This document shows, in pieces, positions 1 through 4,491 of a stretch of 6,374 nucleotides of DNA (its first letter is position 1; every line of letters begins with the position of its first letter). Under the pieces are notes generated by a model. That model was not told where the DNA came from, did not search any database, and saw only the letters and a list, made by a program, of their open reading frames with translations. The stretch covers positions 1 through 6,374 of the forward strand of contig DAOWMZ010000117.1 in the NCBI GenBank assembly GCA_030642845.1. The letters are read 5' to 3'. A program made the position numbers and the translations under genes. Origin of the DNA: Candidatus Zixiibacteriota bacterium. Its GTDB lineage: Bacteria > Zixibacteria > MSB-5A5 > GN15 > FEB-12.

Positions 1-117
1 AAGGTAGTTGCAACTGGTGGCTTATCAGTTGGTATCGAAGAACACTCACAATATATCACCGAAACCTCTCCAAACCTAACCCTTGAGGGACTACGAATCA
101 TCGGAGAAAATAATTAA
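1..117 (+). CDS. coaX: Type III pantothenate kinase, C-terminal end (partial)
   Basis: The frame is open from the left edge and ends at TAA 115-117, giving 38 residues. It begins with KVVATGGLS and ends with LTLEGLRIIGENN. The ATGGL turn followed by an LTLxGLxxI helix near the C-terminus is the usual end of CoaX, the ATP-dependent kinase that phosphorylates pantothenate in the first step of coenzyme A synthesis, in the cytoplasm. The N-terminal ASKHA-fold motifs lie outside the window, so catalytic residues cannot be checked. The gene ends 190 bases before the sigma-factor gene and is separated from it by hairpins and a separate promoter candidate, so it is probably a different transcription unit. 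The identification rests on a short but characteristic tail. Confidence 0.85.
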   Translation, partial: KVVATGGLSVGIEEHSQYITETSPNLTLEGLRIIGENN

Positions 118-132
118 CACACTTTGTGTGTT
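116..132 (+). other. Small stem-loop overlapping the coaX stop codon
   Basis: AACACAC (116-122) and GTGTGTT (126-132) form a perfect 7-bp stem with a TTT loop. It starts inside the TAA stop codon of coaX. No T-tract follows it, so it is not a classical intrinsic terminator. It may protect the 3' end of the coaX mRNA or be chance. Confidence 0.3.
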
Positions 133-160
133 CTACTTCAGGTAATTTTATTCGTAGTTC

Positions 161-177
161 AAAACTCTTGAGTTTTT
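161..177 (+). terminator. Weak candidate terminator after coaX
   Basis: AAAACT (161-166) pairs with AGTTTT (171-176) around a CTTG loop whose outer C and G could also pair, and the 3' arm runs into a TTTTT tract at 173-177. This has the shape of a rho-independent terminator, but the stem is short and AT-rich, so its strength is doubtful. Confidence 0.3.
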
Positions 178-181
178 CGCG

Positions 182-205
182 CTGTCAGAAATCCCTTTCT
201 GACAG
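182..205. repeat. Perfect inverted repeat, 10-bp arms
   Basis: CTGTCAGAAA (182-191) and TTTCTGACAG (196-205) are exact reverse complements with a TCCC spacer. There is no T-run directly after it. It lies about 60 bases upstream of the candidate ECF promoter. It could be an RNA hairpin ending the coaX transcript, a dimeric-protein binding site, or a dispersed palindromic repeat. The structure is plain; the function is unknown. Confidence 0.55.
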
Positions 206-263
206 TAGGCATTGCCTGTATTTTATCGTACTTTAGCGTATAAGTGAATATATTTGATTTAAT

Positions 264-293
264 TGCAACCGTTTTAATGTGGAAGGTGTCTTA
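264..293 (+). promoter_or_regulatory. Candidate ECF-sigma promoter (autoregulatory)
   Basis: TGCAACC at 264-270 is followed after 16 bases by TGTCTTA at 287-293. An AAC-containing -35 and a GTC-containing -10 at about this spacing are the general form of ECF sigma promoters, which commonly lie in front of the sigma gene itself. Transcription would start about 5-8 bases after the -10, near 298-301, leaving only a few untranslated bases before the ATG at 307. That agrees with the absence of a Shine-Dalgarno at normal distance. The match is by eye from general ECF promoter knowledge; a single site cannot prove it. Confidence 0.5.
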
Positions 294-306
294 GCCCATA
301 GCAACT

Positions 307-870
307 ATGAGAAGGAACCTGTTCTGGAAATTGTTGGAGCCGGAGCATCCCAAAGCCGAAAGGTTTTGCAGGAAGCTGACCGGAGATATCGATGAGGGTA
401 ATGACCTTTATCAGGATGCCATATTACAAGCTCTGATGAAGATAAAAACCCTTAAAGATCAAGGATCTTTTCGCTCCTGGCTGTACCGGATAATCATCAA
501 TCGGTACAAAAACCGATTCCGTTCGGTTTGGTGGCGCCGCCATACCGATCTGACCGATGAGATCAGGAAAACAGCAAGTAGTGATGATCCAACCAACAGG
601 TTTACTGCTCGGCGCTGGTTGGAGATTGGGTTTACTGCTCTTAAGCCGGAAGAAAGAGTTATGATAACTCTATACGAAATGGAAAGCTGGTCTGTTGGTG
701 AACTGGCAGAGCTTTTCGAAAAACCGGAAGGAACAGTTAAGGCGAAATTGTCACGAGGTCGTAAAAAGATGCGTAAAGCAATAGAAAAGTATCTTTGTTT
801 GACCGAACAAAGCAAACCAAAAAGAGAGGCCGGATATGCGTTTTCGCAAACCAAGGCACAGGCAGAATGA
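307..870 (+). CDS. ECF-family RNA polymerase sigma factor
   Basis: This 187-residue protein has the two-domain build of ECF sigma-70 factors, which direct RNA polymerase to envelope- or stress-related promoters. Region 2 covers about residues 10-75, with D-rich DxxQDAILQAL followed by FRSWLYRIIINRYKNRFR, the core-binding and -10 recognition helices. A polar linker (76-103) leads to region 4 at about 104-163, with LKPEERVMITLYEMESWSVGEL and the helix-turn-helix EGTVKAKLSRGRKKMRKAI for the -35 element. A short basic tail follows. ATG 307 is the first start after an in-frame TAG (292-294) and precedes all of region 2. No SD lies at normal spacing; GGAAGG at 281-286 is about 20 bases away. The last 35 bases overlap the next gene, so the two are co-expressed. 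The ECF subgroup cannot be assigned by eye. Confidence 0.93.
   Translation: MRRNLFWKLLEPEHPKAERFCRKLTGDIDEGNDLYQDAILQALMKIKTLKDQGSFRSWLYRIIINRYKNRFRSVWWRRHTDLTDEIRKTASSDDPTNRFTARRWLEIGFTALKPEERVMITLYEMESWSVGELAELFEKPEGTVKAKLSRGRKKMRKAIEKYLCLTEQSKPKREAGYAFSQTKAQAE
824..838 (+). promoter_or_regulatory. Ribosome binding site that sets the start of the anti-sigma candidate
   Basis: GAGAGG at 824-829 stands 6 bases before ATG 836-838, inside the coding region of the sigma factor. This supports the overlapping upstream start, so the partner would be translated while the sigma gene is still being read. Confidence 0.6.
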
Positions 871-1852
871 TTCGAAAGAATCGAGACAGAAAAAGGCTGA
901 GCTTATCCTGAACAGATCATTTGAATCTGTTAATAAGGATGAAAAATTCAGTACAGTGCCCTTGAATATCCTGCAAAAACGTATAGAATCACAAACGGTT
1001 GAAAACGAATCAAAGGAGTATTCACTGATGGCTAAGTTTACGAGTAGGATTTTTAGAAAACCGGGGTTAAGTATAGGATTGGCATCAAGTTTGTGTCTGA
1101 TTGCACTGTTTGCCTTTTTACCTGTTTCATGCAGTGAAACTACAGGTTATATTGTTGATATTGTTGAAAAAGATAACGGTGCGGTTACAATGTCTTCCAC
1201 CGATGGCAGACAAGCCCAGCTGATAATCGAATTGCAGGATATGGAAAATGGAACGGTTAAAAAAGTTGTGGTTGATGCAGACAAACTCAAAGAAGGATTG
1301 GCTGCAGTTGGATTAGGAGATGCGGAGATTATCCATGATTTTGATGGAGAGAAACACACTTTTAGTATTTCGAATCTCGATAGTGAAGAAGCTGCTCGCA
1401 AGGTTGCCTTAACTTTTACGGAGCTTACCGGGATGGAAGATAATATAGAGATTCATCCGGTAATTGAAAAAGTGAGAGCTAGTTTGTTGGCTCATGCTAC
1501 TGATCGTCTCTTTAATGTTGATATCAATACCGGGGGCAAATCCAATGAAGAAATTCAGGCTGAAATCAGAGCACAACTGGAAGCAGCAGGCATGAATAAT
1601 CCGGTGGTAACGTTTGAGAATAATGATGGTGAAATGCAAATACAGATTTCATCTGATGGTGAAGGTATCGAAGGGGACAGCACTCAGTATATTTTCGAAT
1701 TCAAGTTCTTTGATTCTTCGGTAGGTGGCAGCAAAGCTTTCTTTATGGAAGAGGGTTCTGATGAATTCAAAGAAGTTGATATCAACAACATTGACTGGAC
1801 CGACAAAGACAAACAGAAGAAGATAATTATTAGGGAAAAGATAGACCAATAA
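836..1852 (+). CDS. Putative anti-sigma factor, single-pass membrane protein with extracytoplasmic sensor region
   Basis: No family is recognised with certainty. The 338-residue product has a charged N-terminal segment of about 74 residues containing VPLNILQKRIES, one hydrophobic segment at about 77-98 ending in LPVSC, and a long acidic region (about 100-338) predicted outside the membrane. This order, and the 35-bp overlap with an ECF sigma gene, is what a membrane anti-sigma factor shows: the N-terminus holds the sigma factor and the outer part senses a signal. The N-terminal part has no cysteine at all, so the HxxxCxxC zinc anti-sigma motif is absent. The outer part contains two related blocks, about 149-179 and 239-272, both with an LxAxG helix end and a DGE-hxIS strand. 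An SD-like AAAGGAG and ATG at codon 65 could yield a shorter signal-peptide form. The role is inferred from position and topology. Confidence 0.65.
   Translation: MRFRKPRHRQNDSKESRQKKAELILNRSFESVNKDEKFSTVPLNILQKRIESQTVENESKEYSLMAKFTSRIFRKPGLSIGLASSLCLIALFAFLPVSCSETTGYIVDIVEKDNGAVTMSSTDGRQAQLIIELQDMENGTVKKVVVDADKLKEGLAAVGLGDAEIIHDFDGEKHTFSISNLDSEEAARKVALTFTELTGMEDNIEIHPVIEKVRASLLAHATDRLFNVDINTGGKSNEEIQAEIRAQLEAAGMNNPVVTFENNDGEMQIQISSDGEGIEGDSTQYIFEFKFFDSSVGGSKAFFMEEGSDEFKEVDINNIDWTDKDKQKKIIIREKIDQ
1012..1030 (+). promoter_or_regulatory. Possible internal ribosome binding site and alternative start (codon 65)
   Basis: AAAGGAG at 1012-1018 lies 9 bases before ATG 1028-1030, in frame with the 836 gene. 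Initiation here would give a 274-residue protein starting MAKFTSRIFRKPG followed by a hydrophobic core and LPVSC, which resembles a secretion signal. The lipobox is imperfect because proline occupies the -3 position. It could be a true second start, the only start (if the upstream ATG is wrong), or chance. Confidence 0.4.
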
Positions 1853-1876
1853 TTGATCTTATCAATAGAGTTGAAA

Positions 1877-1908
1877 AAAAAGGCAGATGAGAAATCATCT
1901 GCCTTTTT
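1877..1908. terminator. Strong intrinsic terminator, probably bidirectional
   Basis: AGGCAGATGA (1881-1890) pairs perfectly with TCATCTGCCT (1895-1904) around a GAAA tetraloop, and an A-run before the stem pairs with the T-run at 1904-1908, extending it to 14 bp. The T-run serves + transcription from the sigma module. The A-run at 1874-1880 becomes a U-run on the minus strand and can serve the convergent glycosyltransferase gene. Confidence 0.88.
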
Positions 1909-1929
1909 ATATCAATATAATAAACTTAT

Positions 1930-3150
1930 CTATTGCTGAATAATCTTCAAATAACGGTCGGCCCATAGTTCGCGGCGGTGGTGATTCTTGATATGTTCGT
2001 GGTATTGTTTGCCTAATCTGTTGCCGTCAATCTTACCCTGCTTTAATTTCAAAATAATTTCACTTAACTTCTCTGGTTGATCGGTTGGGAACCATAATGC
2101 GCCGCCGGCTTTTTCCAATTCCTGAACAGCTTCTCCACCGCGGGATCCAAATATAACCGGACGACCTGAAGCCATATATTCAAACAATTTGCAGGGGAAA
2201 GTTCCTTTGGTGATCGGAACTTCTTTTAAACTTTCAACCAAAACATCACTGGCTCGGAGGAAGTAGGGAATAGTTTCTAATGATTGCAGGCCTATAAAAC
2301 AGCAATTTTTTAATCCGTAATCTCGGACCATTCCTTCCAGTGCCTGCCTTTTTTGGCCGTCACCGGCAAATACAAAATAAATATCCGGTTGATCGACTAA
2401 TTGACGAGCTGCCTCGATTACCGTTTCAAGCGTGTGTGCCCACCCTAAAGTTCCGGCATACAAAACAAGGAATTTATTCTCCCAGCCGAATTTTTTTCTG
2501 ATGCCATTGGAATCATCAATAAGGAATTCACTGCCGACACCGGATTTGATTGTTGTCACTTTATCCGATGGGATACCGGCTTTAATCAGATTTTTTGTGA
2601 TACCGTCGGTAGCTGAGACACTACGGGTGGCTTTGCGGTACAAAGAATGCATCATCTTTTTCAAAAGACGAGTGAATAGGGAATGACGAAGATTACCGAA
2701 TTCTTCACTTGATTCCGGCTGAAGATCCCTTATCTCAAGAATGTATCTGGCCCTTCTGATTTTGCTTAATATCCAGCCAATCACGGGAGTTGTAACCGGC
2801 GGGGAAGATGCCAGAATAATATCAAAATCACCCTTAATTCTAAAACTGTTAATAAGAGCTGAGAACAAAAAGGTGATAAATCCGATCATTCTTTTGCCTG
2901 GGTGTCTGTTGGAAGCAGGGAGAACATAGCTTCGATAAATATCTATACCATCACTTCTTTCATGGGAAAAGAACTTACCCCGGTATTCTTCGGGTACTAT
3001 TCCATCGGGATAGTTCGGGATAGCAGTTAATACCGAGACCTCGTTGCCTTTTAAGGCAAAGAATCGGGCAAACTCCGCCAGTCGCCTAACAGCACCGCGT
3101 TCCGGGGGGAAATGTTGTGTAATAATCAATATTTTCATATTCTTACCCAT
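1930..3150 (-). CDS. Glycosyltransferase family 4 (WbuB-like)
   Basis: A 406-residue GT-B fold enzyme, normal length for GT4. It would transfer a sugar from a nucleotide donor to a surface-polysaccharide or lipid-linked acceptor on the cytoplasmic face of the inner membrane. The N-terminal acceptor domain starts MKILIITQHFPPERGA and continues with LTAIPNYPDG (42-50) and EIRDLQPES (139-147), both typical of WbuB-like enzymes. The donor domain holds YAGTLGWAHTLETVIEAA (231-248), FAGDG (261-265) and KLFEYMASGRPVI (321-333), which carries the second glutamate of the GT4 E-x7-E site; the residue eight before it is glycine, so the first glutamate is not obvious. The upstream ATG (3150) has no SD. 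Met5 at 3138 starts the canonical MKIL sequence and may be the true start. The gene stands alone, converging on the sigma module and divergent from the cytochrome. Donor and acceptor cannot be told from sequence. Confidence 0.9.
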   Translation of the reverse strand: MGKNMKILIITQHFPPERGAVRRLAEFARFFALKGNEVSVLTAIPNYPDGIVPEEYRGKFFSHERSDGIDIYRSYVLPASNRHPGKRMIGFITFLFSALINSFRIKGDFDIILASSPPVTTPVIGWILSKIRRARYILEIRDLQPESSEEFGNLRHSLFTRLLKKMMHSLYRKATRSVSATDGITKNLIKAGIPSDKVTTIKSGVGSEFLIDDSNGIRKKFGWENKFLVLYAGTLGWAHTLETVIEAARQLVDQPDIYFVFAGDGQKRQALEGMVRDYGLKNCCFIGLQSLETIPYFLRASDVLVESLKEVPITKGTFPCKLFEYMASGRPVIFGSRGGEAVQELEKAGGALWFPTDQPEKLSEIILKLKQGKIDGNRLGKQYHEHIKNHHRRELWADRYLKIIQQ

Positions 3151-3208
3151 GGGAAACTACTTATTTAAAAAGAAATTAGCAAGGATTTTATTCTTGAATA
3201 AATGAGTT

Positions 3209-3236
3209 TTTATACGCAAAGCCTTGACAGTTCCAA
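3209..3236 (-). promoter_or_regulatory. Candidate sigma-70 promoter for the glycosyltransferase
   Basis: Read on the minus strand, TTGGAA (3236-3231) is followed after 16 bases by TATAAA (3214-3209), matching the housekeeping consensus at 4/6 and 5/6. It would start transcription near 3202, about 50 bases before the first ATG. Its -35 box sits one base from the -35 box of the facing cytochrome promoter candidate. Confidence 0.4.
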
Positions 3237-3257
3237 ATATATAGATTAATTTATAAT
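3224..3257 (+). promoter_or_regulatory. Candidate promoter for the cytochrome gene, with unusually long spacer
   Basis: A perfect TTGACA (3224-3229) and a perfect TATAAT (3252-3257) precede the cytochrome gene, but 22 bases separate them rather than about 17. A normally spaced -10 (TAATTT, 3247-3252) is a poor match. Either one box is fortuitous in this AT-rich region or the promoter needs an activator. Confidence 0.4.
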
Positions 3258-3327
3258 ACAAACGTTTTTAGTAGTGTATTTGTGTATAAGAATAAAAGTA
3301 TAATTTAGTAAGAGGAGAACAAAGATT

Positions 3328-3867
3328 ATGCGTTTCAACTTAATTATCGTATCGATTTTATTGTTAGTTTTTTGCGGAGTGGCAGTTGCCCAAGACAAAA
3401 CTGAAGCAAAAGCCGAAAAAGTAAGCCATGAGTATGTAGGTGCAAAAAATTGTAAACCCTGCCATAAAGAAGTCCACGCCAGTTGGTTGGAAACAACTCA
3501 CGCCAAAGCCTTCGATGTTTTATCTGATGAAGAAAAGAAAAAAGAAGAATGCGTTGTCTGCCATACTACCGGAACAACTGCCAAAGGTGTTCTTCTGGAA
3601 GGCGTGCAGTGCGAAGCCTGTCATGGAGCGGGAAAAGATTATAAATCACCGAAAATCATGAATAAGAAAAAATGGAAAGCTGATCCCGAAACTCATATGA
3701 AGATGGCTTTAGATGCTGGTTTGATAATTCCTGGTGAAGCTGATTGCATAAAGTGCCATACTAAAGAAGGTAATCCGAATTTCAAACCTTTTGATTTTGC
3801 CAAGAGGAAAGGTGATTCTCATGTTTTCCCGTCTACAGCTCCAGCTGATGAGAAAAAGGGAAAATAA
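3328..3867 (+). CDS. Secreted tetraheme c-type cytochrome (cytochrome c554-like)
   Basis: The 179-residue precursor has a Sec signal peptide: basic MRF start, hydrophobic core at about 4-18, and AVA|Q cleavage after residue 21. The mature protein holds four CXXCH heme c sites: CKPCH (42-46), CVVCH (75-79), CEACH (95-99) and CIKCH (140-144). Additional histidines (34, 50, 58, 123, 165) could be distal axial ligands. The opening YVGAKNCKPCHKEVHASWLETTHAKAF matches the start of cytochrome c554-type proteins, which carry electrons in the periplasm; heme attachment would need a cytochrome c maturation system encoded elsewhere. The C-terminus is a lysine-rich tail. AGAGGAG ending at 3317 lies 10 bases before ATG, a good SD. 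The gene has its own promoter candidate and terminator and no oxidoreductase next to it, so its electron donor and acceptor are unknown. Confidence 0.9.
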   Translation: MRFNLIIVSILLLVFCGVAVAQDKTEAKAEKVSHEYVGAKNCKPCHKEVHASWLETTHAKAFDVLSDEEKKKEECVVCHTTGTTAKGVLLEGVQCEACHGAGKDYKSPKIMNKKKWKADPETHMKMALDAGLIIPGEADCIKCHTKEGNPNFKPFDFAKRKGDSHVFPSTAPADEKKGK

Positions 3868-3886
3868 TTTTAAAGATTATAGATTC

Positions 3887-3915
3887 AAGCGGTCAATTTA
3901 TTGACCGCTTTTTTT
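3887..3915 (+). terminator. Intrinsic terminator of the cytochrome gene
   Basis: AAGCGGTCAA (3887-3896) and TTGACCGCTT (3901-3910) form a perfect 10-bp stem with a TTTA loop, followed by five more T at 3911-3915. It starts 20 bases after the cytochrome stop codon. On the minus strand the same hairpin follows the phosphoesterase gene but without a U-run, so it may only partly stop that transcript. Confidence 0.9.
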
Positions 3916-3922
3916 ATGGAAT

Positions 3923-4489
3923 TTAATCAGTTTCGATTTTTAACAGGGGAAAGGTTCTGACCGAAACCCATTTGTTCTCAGCCAACGGGGTTATTAAATC
4001 GAGAGAATGTGACACAAATTTTTCATCAGGCAAATAGGGGACAATATTTTCTTTAACCAACAAAACCCGATGATGAGATATTTCCCTTGCTACTGTTACA
4101 TGAGGCCGGTAATCTTTGAATGGCAAGGTCAACCCCAGACGGGCATATAATCGATAATATAAGCTCGTCAGCCTTTCATCTTTTTTGACTTCCCAGCATA
4201 TTACAGGAGCTATGGGGTAGAAATCTATAATTGATCCAAGTTTAAAATTAAATTCCATTTCTATTGAAGTTTCATAACTGATTAAACCAGCTAACTCATT
4301 AAGTGACCTGTCTGTTTCAAAAGGGAACACAACTGTGACATGGGAAGCAATGTGGTCATATAGGGGATCATACTTTTCCCTAATAGGGGTGATGATTTTA
4401 TCGAGTTCGATTGGAAGATATGCTACCAGAGCGTATTTATTCTGACGGCGGTTTTCGATATTTTGTTCCTGATAAAAATAATTATACAT
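3923..4489 (-). CDS. 2H phosphoesterase superfamily protein (2'-5' RNA ligase / cyclic phosphodiesterase-like)
   Basis: This 188-residue protein has the two H-x-T motifs that define the 2H (LigT-like) superfamily: ASHVTVVFPF with H50/T52 and YRPHVTVAR with H130/T132, 80 residues apart, each on a predicted beta strand. The preceding KYALVAYLP strand and the length fit the family. Members open or form 2',3'-cyclic or 2'-5' phosphodiester bonds in RNA or nucleotides, in the cytoplasm; no signal peptide is seen. The true substrate cannot be read from sequence. The ATG lies 2 bases after the stop of the OmpA-like gene and has no SD, so translation probably depends on reinitiation by ribosomes finishing that gene. 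It is the last gene of the minus-strand operon visible here. About 17 residues precede the domain and their role is unclear. Confidence 0.88.
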   Translation of the reverse strand: MYNYFYQEQNIENRRQNKYALVAYLPIELDKIITPIREKYDPLYDHIASHVTVVFPFETDRSLNELAGLISYETSIEMEFNFKLGSIIDFYPIAPVICWEVKKDERLTSLYYRLYARLGLTLPFKDYRPHVTVAREISHHRVLLVKENIVPYLPDEKFVSHSLDLITPLAENKWVSVRTFPLLKIETD

Positions 4490-4491
4490 AA

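Noticed and set aside
277..294. Five-codon upstream frame (MWKVS, TAG) before the sigma gene
   Set aside because: It has no SD and lies within the promoter candidate, so it is probably not transcribed.
459..854. 131-codon open frame on the minus strand opposite the sigma gene
   Set aside because: It is the antisense shadow of a clearly recognised ECF sigma factor and its product shows no domain.
1147..1849. Three open frames on the minus strand opposite the anti-sigma candidate
   Set aside because: They are short, low-complexity antisense shadows with no SD support or domain.
3440..3661. 73-codon lysine-rich frame on the plus strand
   Set aside because: It is an out-of-frame reading of the tetraheme cytochrome gene.
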